DNA from: Pycnopodia helianthoides
Lineage: Eukaryota; Echinodermata; Asteroidea; Forcipulatida; Asteriidae
Direction of reading: 5' to 3'
Assembly: GCA_032158295.1 (NCBI GenBank)
Contig: CM063256.1
Location: forward strand, 18,707,288-18,771,287
DNA length: 64,000 nucleotides
Below, one piece after another: positions 10,801 through 22,822 of the stretch (positions are counted from its first letter, which is position 1; every line of letters begins with the position of its first letter). Both the position numbers and the translations under genes were made by a program. The notes beneath the pieces are model-generated. The model saw only the letters and a list, made by a program, of their open reading frames with translations, was not told the origin of the DNA and did not search any database.

Positions 10801-13800
10801 AGGGGTGAGTGGTGAAAGAGGGAAATGGTATGCTACTAATAGAACTACAAATGAGGCTCTGAATGACTATTTTTTTAGTTTTGTATTATCACTATTTTTG
10901 TTAAGGACTTTTTCAGATAAGGGAATTATGAAATGCGAAATAATGGGGTCTGTAACTGAATAAAATTTGCTGACTAATACTAAGAAGCTGACTAACTACA
11001 TGGAACCTTAGGTTCTGAAGGACATTTTAGAAAAGGGAAATATGAAGTGCGAAATACTAAGAAACTACATGTGACCGAATTTGGTTTGTGGAACCTGACT
11101 CAAACAATGAACCTGACTAATTACACGGAACCTGAGGTTGTGGAGGACATTTTTAGAAAAGGGAAATATACTGCCATTTTGGATGCCATCTTAGATTTGC
11201 AGGTTTTTTACCTGATAACTCAATGAAACTTTCATTGGTCTTAAAGTGTTTCTTGACCCCTAAAACATAAATGTAGACACCTCAATTGAAACTCTAATGT
11301 GAATAGTAAAAGACTTATAGTCATTTTTAGTGTATTTTAATGTATTGGCGGCCATTTTGGAAGCCATTTTGGATTTTTAGGTCACCTGATTACTCAATAA
11401 CATTTTTACTGGTCTTAATGAAATTCTTGACCCCAAAAACATGGGTCTAGACACCGAAATGATGACTCTAGGGTAAATAAAAAATGACTTAATGCCATTT
11501 TATTGTAATGGCGGCCATCTTGGACGCCATCTTGAAAATAACCTTTTTTCTTTGCTCCGAATTTCTTAGATTTTTGATATGTTATTCTTGATGGCCAATA
11601 CTACCATAATCCATTAAAAAAACCTGTTGGGGGGGTTGAGGGGTATTTTTCATAAATTGACCCTACTAGTTGGGTCGTTTTAGATATTGTTAGGTGCTCT
11701 CTGGAATTATGATGTAAGGAACAGGACGTCACCACCTCTTAAAGCGCCCTCTTTCAGGGTGTTTCAATTCTATACCAATTTGCAGGGGGGTTTTGTTCGA
11801 AGGCATTGCATGGGGACAACTCTTATTCCATATTTTTAAATTGAAACAAAAAAACAGTTTGAAAAACATGTTTTCGGTATCGTCACGTCATTAGGTATCA
11901 AAATACATTAACTTAAAGTTTAAAATTAAAAACTCAAATCTTCTGAACCACATGTCATTCAGTTTAAATCTTTGTGAATTGGGGCTTTAAGTACATGTGA
12001 CATTTTGTTTTGAAGTTCAAATCTGTAAAACAAAAATCTAATTTTTCCGAGTCACATGTAATAAATTCAAATCTTTGTGGCGTCTTGTAGCTTATTACAT
12101 TTTATACCGTTTATTCAAATTATAACCCCAGTTTGACCTTTTGTGTCGTCTTGTAGATTATGACACGACTTTTTGACAATTTTAAACTTGCACTGTTTTT
12201 GGAGTTATGACGTTCTTGGGCTGACGCGGATAAGATACAATAATGCACTCTTTTCAAGGAAAAAAATAAGTAAGCACGAAAACAAACTAATAATGGTCTA
12301 ACTTGAAAGTTATTAGAGACTGAGAAATGTGGAATTATCACGAGTGTTTGTATACATTCATGTTGATCAATCATGAGCTTACGCCGGTGCACCGGCATAA
12401 GCTCATGATTGCGGTGGGGCTTCGGCACTGAGTCAACTGCTTGCCCAAACCTACACAGGATGCTTTAGTTATAGTAACCCTAAACAAGTTGTTGGAAGGA
12501 CAGTCTCTAAGGACAATTCAATCAGTGATAGCCGTTTGCCAATTGATATTCAAAGTTGCTGGAGATTGTGAAGGTTTTACCAAGCGTTTGCATCAGTCAG
12601 TTTGAGGTTTCACCTTCCAGGTCCGCCATGTTTGGTACCTTTTTGTGCTTTATGGCTAATTCCCAATATCGTCATTTGCCAGATTCCTTCTTGTAATCAG
12701 TAATGTTCAATCCCAAGATGTTGACTTCAGCTCCCCCCCCATGTTTCTCATCACAGAGATTTTACCAAACATGAATGAGATTGCATGACAGTTTTCTTTC
12801 TCATGACATTATTCTTAGATGTAACTTCCTGTTTATCTATTTATTTGATTTTTTTTTTTTTCATTTTAGATACGACATTGTTGCTTGAGCAGACGTCAAC
12901 GCTCGACGTGACGTCATCATCTGCAGCAGTGTGTGACCAAGTGGAGCTTACAGTGCCCCCAGATCAGCCTACACCTTATATGGCCGCTTCTCTCAACGAG
13001 CAATCAGTCTGGGTACTAGACTTCAGTCTTTCGCAGAATGCGCAGGGATTTATTTACCTCAGTCGCACTGATGGATACAACGACATGCTGGAGCTGAGTA
13101 AGTTAAAGTTACTCTCAACGGTCGGCGGTCACCCAAGAACAAAATAAATCAATATAGCACCAACCAACACAGACCGATATCAGTGAGAATGCAAATCACC
13201 GAGGATGAAATGAGAAAGATTAGTTCTCTGCGGGACCAAAATAAATTTTAGCTTTACCACATCAGAAAACAAATTTTGCTTTGACCACAACAAAAAAAGA
13301 TAGCATTTTACCGGGTGATTGGCCAAAATAGTGAATTTAGTAGCCATTCTTTGATTATACTTCAATATTAATTGGAAATGTATATTTTAGCCCCAAAAGG
13401 AAATAAACTACTTAAAGATTAGTATAAACCCACTTGAATACACTGAATACACACGTCTTAAAAACAAAACAAAACAAATAGTAATAACATCGAAGTCTTG
13501 TATTAAATAAGGTGCTCAAGGCGCTTAAACAAAAATATACACATTTTAAGACAGGTTTTGAAGTTTATGAATTATGAGACCCAGTAAGGTATATCCTTAT
13601 AAGGATTTTACAAGGTGCTGCGGTGCATTCAGCACCCACTGCTGCCAGAAACACCGGGGCAAATTATTTCTCTTAGCGACAAATGTACTGGGTTCTTTAC
13701 GTGCATGAAACGGCACTCTGGACCAACGGTTTTACGTCCGATCCGAATGAAGTATTTTTTCCTGCAAGGTATTGTGGAGCTACATTTTTGAAGTATGAGA

Positions 13801-15757
13801 CCTGTTCCTTTACATAGCACCATGTAATGGTTTACAAGGTGCTTTGGCGCAATATGCTGCCAATCAAACCAGGAACACCGGGGCGAACCCCTTCTCTTTA
13901 CGATAAGTGCACTGGGTTCTTTTACGTGCAATACACAACACACGGGACCAACGGCTTTACGTCCCATCCGAAGTGCGGGATTATGATTTTTGAATTATAG
14001 TAATCCATCATTTATTAATTTCACGGGTTTAACAATTAATTATAAAAAAAATATTCATAATATACTGTAGCGAGCAGGGGTGACAGGGTCACCGAGTTCA
14101 TGGAGGCTCACAGGCAGCGCTGACCGCAGACATTGGGAGCACCTGGGAATCCAGGCACCATTGCGCGCCAAATCATGGAATGGCGGGCTTGGGTTCCCAC
14201 GTGATCTAGAGGAGACGGTCAGTGCTGTTCTGGATCCTGAAGAGTGACCACGAACCTAGAGAGCTCCCGATTCCCCCGTTTTGTGTTAAGAGTGTATGAC
14301 AATAATGTAAGTATATGTAATTTGTGATGATACGAAGATGAGAATCAGAGAATCAGAGTTAGAACTGTCTCCTACGGCGCTCCATGAGTGCCATCCAACT
14401 TATCGAGATAACCAGATGATTTATTGCATCAAGTCGACTTTTCTGTGGTATAAGTAGACTTAGCGACATAAATTATCTCGCCAAGGCGACTTACGACAAT
14501 CAAGAAGTCGACTTACCTAGATAAGTTATCTCGCGAAGACAGCTTACATAATCGAGAAGTCGACTGACTAAGATAAATTATCTCACGAAGACAACTTACA
14601 CAAATTACGAAGTCGACTTACCGAGATAAATTATCTCACGAAGACAACTTAGACAAATTGAATGTCTTAAGTCGTCTTGGCGAGGTGCTTTTTCTAGATA
14701 AGTCTAATTATTGTGTTTTGTAAGTCGTCTTGGCGAGATAATTTATCTCGGTAAGTCGTCTTTTTGATTATTATAAGTCGACTTGATACGATATTTTATG
14801 TCGCTAAGTCTACTTATACCACAGAAAAGTCGACTTGATGCAATTTATTATCTGGTTATCTCGATAAGTTGGATGGCACTCATGGAGCGCCGTAGTAGTC
14901 TCCGAGTCATAATCATTTAATCGTTTGTCGTTACATTTAATTCTAGTAAATCATAAACCAATAAGAAGTCCTTGACCGCGACACGGCGCGTTACAATACT
15001 ATAGGCAAGAGATACCAAAATATCAACAGCAGATTACACGTTACATTCCAAAACAGGAACAATGGCACAATTGTAGGATTACAAAAAAGTAACAAAACAC
15101 TTGGTGACGTCATACACACTTAAATATGTAAAAACTAAATGTTAGGTTATTCGTACATATGAAGTTAAATGCTAAAGTTCTTGCAGAGAAGAAAATGAAC
15201 AAGTAAAACAGTGACAGTGGTCTTTCTGGGACACCGTAACACTTGCTTTTCCATTCGGGAGAAAAGCGGCACCTTCTTTTACCATAACTTCGGTATACAA
15301 TTGTCGATTGTGTTCAAAATTCACAGCAAACATTTAATTGCTAATACCTACAAAAAATGCATATGAAATTTGGGTTTATAATTTTTAAATTTGAAAATTG
15401 TTTCAGTTTAACTCCCATTTTGAACCGTAAGACAAGTTTGATCAGGTTATTGTTCGAAGACCTACAAATGAAAAACACTATTAAATATGTATTATCATTG
15501 GTTTTGCAGGCATCTTTGGCAATCAAATAGAAGTAAAAAACCCAGATGGACAAGTCGGAGGACCTAGGAATCCAGACATTGGGACAGCTCGACACATCCT
15601 GACCATTGGCAATGGAAAACTGACACTAAACACTACCATCTTGATCGAGAATACCGAGCTGGACTTAACTGGATTGGCCTATGTACAGTTTAATTGTTGT
15701 TCAGGTGTAGATTGTGTATGGAATCTTAATGGAGTCCCATGTTCTTGGAAGAATTGA
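7687..15757 (+). CDS. Gene A1: four-exon secreted protein, 259 aa, unknown family
   Basis: Exons: 7687-7753, 7992-8228, 12870-13097, 15510-15757. All introns are GT-AG in phase 1 and the total is 780 nt including TGA. Exon 1 is a signal peptide (MEKHLGLS then a Leu-rich core). Exon 2 (79 codons) carries three cysteines in its first half (EVCHVGQ, DPCECTRIRLGG) and one near its end (WLDCPEK). Exon 3 (76 codons) has VCDQVELTV and a VWVLDFSL strand. Exon 4 ends FNCCSGVDCVW then GVPCSWKN. The even cysteine content and alternating hydrophobic strands suggest an extracellular, disulfide-bonded beta protein. The start is the first ATG before the hydrophobic core. AATAAA lies 37 nt after the stop. 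Exons 2 and 3 are symmetric (1-1), which suits exon shuffling. Related exons occur at 5.3-6.3, 21.0, 25.4-26.9 and 44.1-45.0 kb. I do not recognise a named domain. Intron 2 holds a 2.6-kb fold-back element and intron 3 a 0.5-kb one. Confidence 0.8.
8260..9090. other. Intron 2 of A1, 5' part
   Basis: No exon is evident. An open frame at 8505-8858 includes a GC-richer stretch (8640-8860, with VCRRTTVHAEYTPPG in frame) that stands out from its surroundings. It lacks a convincing acceptor or relatives in the window and may be a decayed mobile element. Confidence 0.4.
9091..11668. mobile_element. 2.6-kb fold-back element in intron 2 of A1
   Basis: The ends are inverted (TAGTAGGGYCAAT... and ...ATTGACCCTACTA). 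Arms of about 500 bp (9091-9600 and 11160-11668) pair along their length. Each arm is itself built of about 130-bp units containing aagatggcgtccaaaatggc, tataagtcatt and a taatcaggtaacctaaa block. Between the arms lie G-rich minisatellite DNA and about 110-bp repeats (10870-11160). No transposase frame is present. The duplicated segment at 23.2 kb lacks this element, which fixes its position. Confidence 0.7.
9830..10840. repeat. G-rich minisatellite inside the fold-back element
   Basis: Strand-biased repeats of roughly 55-65 bp rich in the words gggtatgggaaggggttagg, tgtggggagaaggtatatg and gggtggtatatgggg. The G bias (GGGTTAGGGG words) could favour quadruplex structure. The 82-codon frame through it is spurious. 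Confidence 0.8.
13500..13985 (-). repeat. Two partial SINE copies in intron 3 of A1
   Basis: Two head-to-tail partial copies of the SINE body described at 3700-3915. One spans about 13500-13740 and includes the tail; the other spans about 13742-13980. Both keep the accaacggytttacgtcc and aacaccggggc words. No tRNA head is kept. Confidence 0.65.
14372..14897. mobile_element. 0.5-kb fold-back MITE in intron 3 of A1
   Basis: The ends are inverted: CTACGGCGCTCCATGAGTGC and its complement at the right end. The pairing continues inward for well over 100 bp through ataacttatcgagataacc-like and aagtcgacttttctgtggta segments. The inner part repeats an aagtcgactta...gagataaattatctc unit of about 55 bp several times. 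GTCTC occurs at both outer edges (14367-14371, 14898-14902) and may be the target duplication. There is no coding capacity, and the element is absent from the paralogous intron at 25.6-26.6 kb. Confidence 0.75.
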
Positions 15758-15793
15758 ATTTAAATCTGTCTGTGCTTTGTGATCATTTATCAA

Positions 15794-15799
15794 AATAAA
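15794..15799 (+). promoter_or_regulatory. Polyadenylation signal of gene A1
   Basis: AATAAA 37 nt after the stop. The paralogue A2 has AATAAA at 26892-26897, 23 nt after its stop. Confidence 0.7.
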
Positions 15800-16174
15800 A
15801 AGAGCAGTGTTCGAATAATTATGATTCAAATATTCTACAAACAAAATGAGTTGGGCTTATTAGGTTTGAAGCATTTTTTTTATGAGCACGAGGAACACAA
15901 ACGTATGAAACAATATCAAAACTTTGACTTACGTCGCAAAAAAAAAATATCGAGTTAATGATCCGATATGTTATGTTGATGTTAGATATAAGTAGAGAAT
16001 ACCAAGTAGACGTTTGTACATTCGAGCCGTGGGGTTTTTGGGTTGGTTGGGGTTGGGAAGCTTTTAGGTTGTAACTGTTTGTAATTGTTTTAGTTAGCAG
16101 TAAATTATCGCCTACAGTGTAGTGCAAACAATCAAATTGTCTTTGCTTTGCTTTCTATTTCCAGCCTTCTTATC

Positions 16175-16636
16175 CAGCGGCGGCGCTAATGGGGGGGGGG
16201 GGGGGGGGGGGGGGGGCACGGGGGGGGGGGGGGGCGCCCCCAGTTTTTTTTGTTGCCCCCCCCCCCGGAAATTGAGTTTAATCCCAAACCATTGCACCCA
16301 ATTTGTTACAATGTTGTTTGCGCTGTAAATAATAAACTCAATTTCATCCATCATAATTAGCTGGCACCATCAAAAAAGCCCAATACACTTTCCATCTCCG
16401 GTAATGTTAATAACATGTGGATTTATTTATCTGTACAAGCTTGGAAACTTGCTATAAATAGAAATGCATTGTCTGTACACGCAGTTCGCACAAACAGTGC
16501 AAAATCTTATTTCTAGAGTGAATTGTAGGCTTATACAGTACATTATAGACTTTTGTTTGCCCCCCCCCCTAAGTTTAAGTTTGCCCCCCCCCCTCTTGCC
16601 CCCCCCCCCAGTTTAACAGGTCTGGTGCCGCCGCTG
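16175..16636. mobile_element. hAT-type non-autonomous element with 8-bp TSD
   Basis: Perfect 8-bp target duplication TTCTTATC (16167-16174 and 16637-16644). The terminal inverted repeats are CAGCGGCGGCGC and GTGCCGCCGCTG, an end type and TSD length characteristic of the hAT superfamily. The 462-bp body holds long poly-G (16190-16234) and poly-C (16259-16266, 16561-16609) runs and no transposase. The Gly- and Pro-rich frames across it are artefacts. Confidence 0.85.
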
Positions 16637-16999
16637 TTCTTATCATTGAACATTTTCACTAGACTATATTAAAAACAAATTATATTTCCCTTTTTTCTTA
16701 AAAAATTTGCATATTAACATTTGCCATTCTAATTTCTCTTTTTTGCAGCCTTTTTATTTAATAACTATCTTTTAGTTCAAATAACTGCTTTCAGAAAAAT
16801 ATTCATACCGTGTTTAGTAAAAAGTATGCTTGAACATTTTTACACATTTCTTAGTGAAGTCTTGTGAAAAAGATAGCTAGTATTCAGACCTGAATGCCTT
16901 TAGAAACTAAATTTTACAAGTATTAAACAGGATTGGTAGAGCTGACAAAATAGTCGCAGACAATGCTCATGTTTTGTTTGATCAACCATGAAATAACAA

Positions 17000-19180
17000 T
17001 CCTGTGAAAATTTGGGCTTAATCCGTAATTGTGTGAGTCAAGAGAAAATAATGGAAAATTATGTTTTTTTTCAGCATGTAAACACAATGTCCTTAACTTT
17101 GATTGTAACAACCGATATCAGCTGTTGCGTTTTTTTTTTAATGGGCTTTCAGATACAGTTTTTTCGAATAATATGACTCATTTCAGAGGGGGAAAAAAAT
17201 CTTCATTTTTATTAAGATGTCAGACTAAAATTAAACAGCGATATTCGTTATACGTACCAGTCCTGTAGCCTTTTTATTTGAAAATAACAGGCTTTGAAAA
17301 TAAAATTATCAATACAAAAAATGCGTTTATCTTGTTTTAAAACATATTTAAACAAATTAAGCACCTTTGAGTGAATTTCCAACTTAGGTTGGTACGCAAG
17401 CAATGTTGTTACTAACCCAGATAGTTGAATGACCAGACTTTACGGAGGGCAATCTTTTTTAGCGACTCGTCATTTCTAAAACTCATCATTGTTAAAAATT
17501 GCCCCCTATCTGGTCCCTTATGGATGGATAGATCAGTGCGATCGGAAGAGTTAGCAAACTAGTCTGTCGAGCTGGGTTTCTGAGAGTTCGTGAATTCCGG
17601 TCCATCCAGAGCATGGATCCAGGGAGTAAATTACACTCGAACAAAACATTAGAGATACGTGTCACCATGCTTGTGAATTTAACACAAGATATAGGCTATT
17701 CATACTTGAATTTCAAACCCCGGGAAACCCCCGGGAAACCCCCGGGAAATAGCTATTAACTAGAAATTAGCAACCCCTACTTGGGGAAGGAGGGGGTAGG
17801 GTTAAACGAGATAAGACCGGGTACGGAGCGTTATTATTTTTGTTCCCAGGGAAATGCCTGCATTTCTTTCCTGTTAGTTGGCTATTGATTGTGAATAATC
17901 AAATCACTTATATTTCCATATAATACCAAGATAAATCAATTTTCGAGTTTCTCATGTTTTTAGAGTGCTAACTTGATCCACTTGACCATATTTCAACTAC
18001 TCTGGTACTCAGTCACACTCTAAAATCTTCCAGGTCAAAATGACCCGGATCTGAGTCCTGTTTGGCCTGATCCATTTCTGGGTCATTATGACCCGGAATC
18101 TGTGTCAAAAAGAACCAGAAAGGGGTCGAAATTCGAGTTAAAATTCCATTTTGTAACCACTTTCTGAGTAAGCATGACCTAGTGATGGGTCAGGCACCAC
18201 TGGACCAGAAATCTGGGTCAATTCTTACTTGCAATTTCTTTAGAGTGCATAAACTGAGATGATGTAAATATTAATTTAGCGTTTTAAGTGAAACTGTATA
18301 AAATGCAAATGTTTTAATTTTCTGTTAGAATAAAATCCAATCAAATTTATTTCATGCAGATTGCAAGTTGTTTTCATGTGTGATCTCCTAATGAGTAATC
18401 TGCCTTATCTATGAACGGTATTCTTTGGAAATTAAAATCGTTCTTTTGGCCCTGCATTTCACTGCATTACATCCAAACAGTAGTGATTAATATACTAGGT
18501 AATTTAAATGCAAGTTCAACTATTTCTCAGCAAACTACTACGTGCGTGAAAATGACTGCATTACAGTCAAGTAGATATTTAACATACTTGATGAGTTCAA
18601 TTATCATGAATAGTATACATGCATGAGGGTTTCTAAAGACACAAGTTGCCTCATAAAAACTTCTGTTTTAAATCATAACTCTTTAGTGATTCAATATTCC
18701 GTACCTTCAATAAAATAACTTTGTCGTCGCTTTGGTGAATTGCCTATGAGTAATTTATGAGCTTCACCAGCCACGTCGGTGGTCGGGATATAACTGAAGA
18801 CGGAATATGTCATACATTCTGATAATTCATAATTAAGTTCATAACGAGGAACATGAAAAAATGTAATTCGACCGAATATTAGTTACTAGATGTCTTCTTA
18901 TGGTCTAGAAATACCGATACACCATTTGTAATTGAAAATGTTTGGCTGGCACTAGGTACAATTTATACAAAGGGGTCATACATGTTAATTTAATTAAAAA
19001 TAGCGCAATAGAGCAGTTGTTAAATGTTGGCCAGATGCCATCTTCAACACATGGAACCTTATACCGCCATATTTCTTCAGCATTTCTATTCAATATATCC
19101 TTCCGTGAATTTGAGACAGTGAATACTCTACGGGAGTACCCGTTTTTATCAGGTATATTTAGACTGACTGACAATTGAAA
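17000..19180 (+). repeat. Segmental duplication, copy 1 of pair with 31.3-33.3 kb
   Basis: Collinear with 31330-33260. Shared landmarks include gcttgtgaatttaacacaaga, the cgtgcgtgaaaatgactgca word, gccacgtcggtggtcgg and accgatacaccatttgtaat. Copy 1 has about 550 extra bases near 17085-17630. I find no gene in either copy. The 62-89-codon frames are not conserved between the two. Confidence 0.75.
18016..18247. mobile_element. MITE with CACTCTAAA ends and GGGTCA palindromes
   Basis: The element starts CACTCTAAAATCTTCC and ends with the complement (TTTAGAGTG). Inside are repeated palindromic words built on tgacccagaaatgggtca. Related copies lie at about 41770-41996 and, partly, at 31840-32030. 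Confidence 0.65.
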
Positions 19181-19639
19181 TAAGCAACGGTATTTTGGGG
19201 TTCATCTAGTATCCTGATTGTAATTCAGAGCGATATATTTTTCTGTGGGTTTGATACTGGTATGAATTTTATATTCAACAAGCTTTCATAATAAAACTAA
19301 AACTTATTGACAACTGCAAATCAATTACCTTGTCTCTAAAATAACATATCAAGTATAACTGCATAACCTCGACGCGAAATGCGCAAACGTTGCGTGGATA
19401 TGCAAGGACCACGTAATTCAATTTGGCAGCGGGTCGCTTGTGAAAACAACGAAGCTTTTATTTTGGCCACGTTTCAAGACAATGGTAATAATTGTAACAA
19501 CCGTTGCCATAGTCACTGCACTCTTTTCCGAGGCAACTGAGAACGCAGCTACCTAAAAATACCACAACAAGAAACGGCTAGCACGTCTCTACTTGTATTG
19601 TAGAATCAATCTCTTCGGTCTTAGCGACTTCTACCAAAC

Positions 19640-19847
19640 ATGGGTGTAAAAGTGAAGGCAATTTCGCGTGATTTTGTTTCCCTAATTCTGCCTCTCACTT
19701 TAGCTGTGATTTTCTACGTCCTGCCCCTGAAGGGAGAAATGTGTTCTACTTTGATCTCTGCAGCTGATGGAGAAAACTTGTCAGCATTACAGAAAAGGGC
19801 ATTCTCCAATTTCAGGTCAACCTGTCGCAGAGAATCACCACTACATG
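19640..19847 (+). CDS. Signal-peptide exon B2
   Basis: 208 nt, open, ending CAT G|GTAAGT (phase 1). The product starts MGVKVKAISRD and has a hydrophobic core (VSLILPLTLAVIFYVL), then a two-cysteine segment with a dibasic KR site, as in B1 and B3. The first acceptor in the right phase that I can see downstream on this strand is A2 exon 3 at 25387. Joining the two would read LHDTTLLLEQ, giving A2 a secretion signal in place of its missing exons 1 and 2. This is an inference from phase, strand and order only. Confidence 0.6.
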
Positions 19848-20175
19848 GTAAGTAAAGTTATTCTTTAATGTCTTCTACCCCCCCGACAACTTTTGTAGGA
19901 CAATCGGTCGGGCTTTTTTTCAAGATGGTTGCCAGCTTTTTTCTGTGTGTTCTTTCGGTGTGCCAAAGTCTAAAAATCACGATCTTATTTCTTTTAAAAT
20001 TATTGGTTTTTTTTGTCAGAGATCGATATCCTTTAAGAATGTATTTGTTTAAAGGCGATGAGACCAGCTAGTTCTTCATTGATCTTTGTCAATGACAGGG
20101 AATACTTTGTTACTGTAAAAAAAAAATGTATATATAGACACTAATAATAATAATATCAATATAAAAAATATTTTA

Positions 20176-20310
<135 letters not shown>

Positions 20311-21049
20311 TTTAATGATCACGACTGTATCAACGAAAAGGAAACATTATTTGCTTTGGGGTTCAACAATAAGAAATAAGTTACATCTTGATACAATTTA
20401 AAATAAGAATGGTCATTGTGATTCAAATGTGTTTTGGTAATATTTACCATGTAGTGCTATAACTTGCCTTATGGAGTTTATCTTTTAGTTGATGGGTTGG
20501 TATGGTCTAATAGTCAAACAAACCAACATGAGTTTGTTGAAAGAGAATAACTCTACTTCAGACTACATAACAGCTTTGCTCAAGGCGGTTGCAGTTTTTA
20601 CTGTGTGTCACATTGAGCACGACGCCCGTACTACTACTGTGCGTAGGTCATCCGCACTCGTATTATCGTCCGCACACGGAGGCCACCAGACCGACCGCCG
20701 TGTCTGGTCTGTAACTTCCGGTTTTAATGTGAATCTTTATAATTATTTCGTCCAGTTTTGGACGAAAGGGGGTTATGGGCTCGGATATGCTGGTATATGC
20801 AGATTATGAATATTTAAATATTTCGTCAGACAACCCAGGATGGAAAGCAAATGAATGATTCATTTTTGACGTCCAACCATGAGCTTCTCTTATTGTGACC
20901 TTTTTACCTTATCACGCTTGAACATGTTAAAACTCCGCACGAAGTACTTTAGATATGTCACAACAAACTGTTGGAATGTTGGTTCAAATAATGTTTTGTT
21001 TTTTCTACACAGTAACTAGCAAGGACCTAAACATGTAATCACTACCTAC

Positions 21050-21116
21050 CACACAACAAAAGAGCTGATAAAACACTTAATGTGATTAAAAGACTCAATC
21101 CTAAATGATTCTCCAT
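21050..21116 (-). pseudogene. Orphan inverted copy of A1 exon 1
   Basis: On the minus strand this is a 67-nt ATG exon of the same length as exon 1 of A1 and with the same donor (G|GTAGGT). It encodes MENHLGLS then a Leu-rich signal core. It lies in an inverted duplicate (20930-21425) of 7350-7880 that includes the 5' flank. No exon 2 follows on this strand before block B begins at 20930, so it is an orphan. The frame is intact, so transcription into an unknown product cannot be excluded. Confidence 0.65.
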
Positions 21117-21429
21117 TCTAGATGCCCTTTCTTACTGTAATAGTAGCTTAAAGTGCAGAATGGTGACCAAAGAATCAGCCGCCGTGGTTTACATTAGTTA
21201 CTCAAAACGAATGATCTTCAAGGATGCACCAAACGAAACAGGAGAAAATTCGTGCGCCAAACAGATTATCATAATTTGTAAACCCACGACCTGTTTGTAT
21301 AAAACTGTTTGTTGGGATCATGCAATTAACAGATTGTGTAATTATAGCAAATTATCACAACCTGGGGGTTCTGTGCTTCAACTTTTGAGGAGACTTGATA
21401 AACTTAGGCTTTAATGTTGGTCCTATTTG

Positions 21430-22390
21430 GCTTGGAGGGGGGGGGGGGGGCGGTGGAGGGTGGAGGGAGGCACTTTTACTCGATTTGTGTACACTCACTT
21501 ACATGACAGAGTCCAAGAACGAAAACAAACCATCTCGTCAAGTTGTGTACTTCTTATATTGGTTTTAAATCTTCGGCCAAGTCCTCGGTCATAAAAATCT
21601 ATACATTGATTGAAATAAAAAAAAAAAAAACACCCCATACAAAAGCAAGCAAACAACACCACAACACCTCCAAAGCATCAAACAACCCAACACCACAACA
21701 AAACAATCAGAAAAACAACAAAACATGCAGTCAATAAACAACAAGCAAAACAAACGCACAAAAATTACAACAAACAAACAAGCAAACGCCTCAAATCCAA
21801 ACAAAAAAGCCAACACAAAACAAACATTCGAAAGACATACAGGCATCCGTGTTTAGTGAAGCGACATTGTGGGCTTTCCCATGTGTTTTCTATTTTCCCT
21901 ATTCCAATTGTTCCTGTTAAAATCATTGCGGGTTAACCCCACAATGTCAAAACACCACACAAGCACAGCTCATACCTACAAAATCACCCCACAATGTATA
22001 TCTTGTAAGCACAGACAGAAGTCATAACACAAGACGGACAGACAAACAAACAAAAGACCCACAACAGGAAAATATCTCAACCAATACTAGACCATAAAAG
22101 ACACAACACAAAACAAGCAAGACAAAAGTCAAAAGAGTTGTAATGAAACAAATACAGCGTCAGAAGGCAGCCTTTAATTTAAAAACTGGATTGAATGCGA
22201 CTTCAAGAAATCAGCTTTGCAAAACAAATATATGGTTACCTAACTGCCCTTGATTTCGTGGATTTGTATGCGACTGCCAGAAATCAAGTTTGTTCCTTTA
22301 TTAATGATCGATTCCGCGGATTTTATGCTACTGCCGGGAATCAGTTCTGCTGAATATGTCACAGATTTAATTGGATATGATTTCGCGAAT
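21430..22390. other. Low-complexity and unassigned DNA
   Basis: A poly-G run (21437-21452), an (A)-rich stretch, then CAAACAA-rich DNA to about 21840 and 22000-22110. No gene is recognised. The Lys/Thr-rich and Val/Cys-rich frames are compositional. Confidence 0.7.
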
Positions 22391-22391
22391 C

Positions 22392-22822
22392 TTAAAGGGA
22401 CATTTCAGAATTGGTAAGAAAAAAAACTTGTAAAATATACTTTTTGATCACAGATTTACATAAAACTTATACGGTCTAATGATGATGATAGTAGAAAACA
22501 TCCATTGAAATATTTCTGTCTGAAATGCCATATTTGATGAGAAATGAAGAAACTAATTTCCCGATTGGAGTTTATCGCTCAGTGAGCGTTTTATTCATTT
22601 GTTGAATCTATATGATTTCATGCAAATGTGTAATCGTGTTGAATCTATATGATTTCATGCAAATGTGTAATCGGTTTTTCACTATTTTCTCGTGACCCAG
22701 ATGGCCGATCGATCACAAACTTCTAGTTTTGTCAGTTTATGTATATGGTGGATTACACAAAGTGCTTACACTGCCAGCAACTGTTTTGTTAGCAAAAAAC
22801 AATTTTGTAATGTTCCTTTAAG
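22392..22822 (-). repeat. MITE (aaaggaacattacagaattgg family)
   Basis: Inverted copy of 59925-60320. The ends read cttaaagggacatt... and ...atgttcctttaag, so the termini are inverted and flanked by TTAA-like bases. An internal 46-bp segment (near 22605-22670, tgaatctatatgatttcatg) is duplicated in tandem only in this copy. Confidence 0.7.

Larger units (their letters stand above)
11670..15830. repeat. Segmental duplicate of 23.2-26.96 kb
   Basis: Introns, exons 3 and 4 and the 3' flank of gene A1 are collinear with 23200-26960. Shared intron words include gaaggcattgcatgggg (11803, 23346) and a satellite with tgtgaccttttg-type units. Each copy carries insertions the other lacks: 9091-11668 and 14372-14897 in copy 1, 23437-23935 and the 24208-24475 SINE in copy 2. 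Confidence 0.8.

Noticed and set aside
16112..16354. Poly-Pro and poly-Gly frames on both strands
   Set aside because: Artefact of G runs inside the hAT element.
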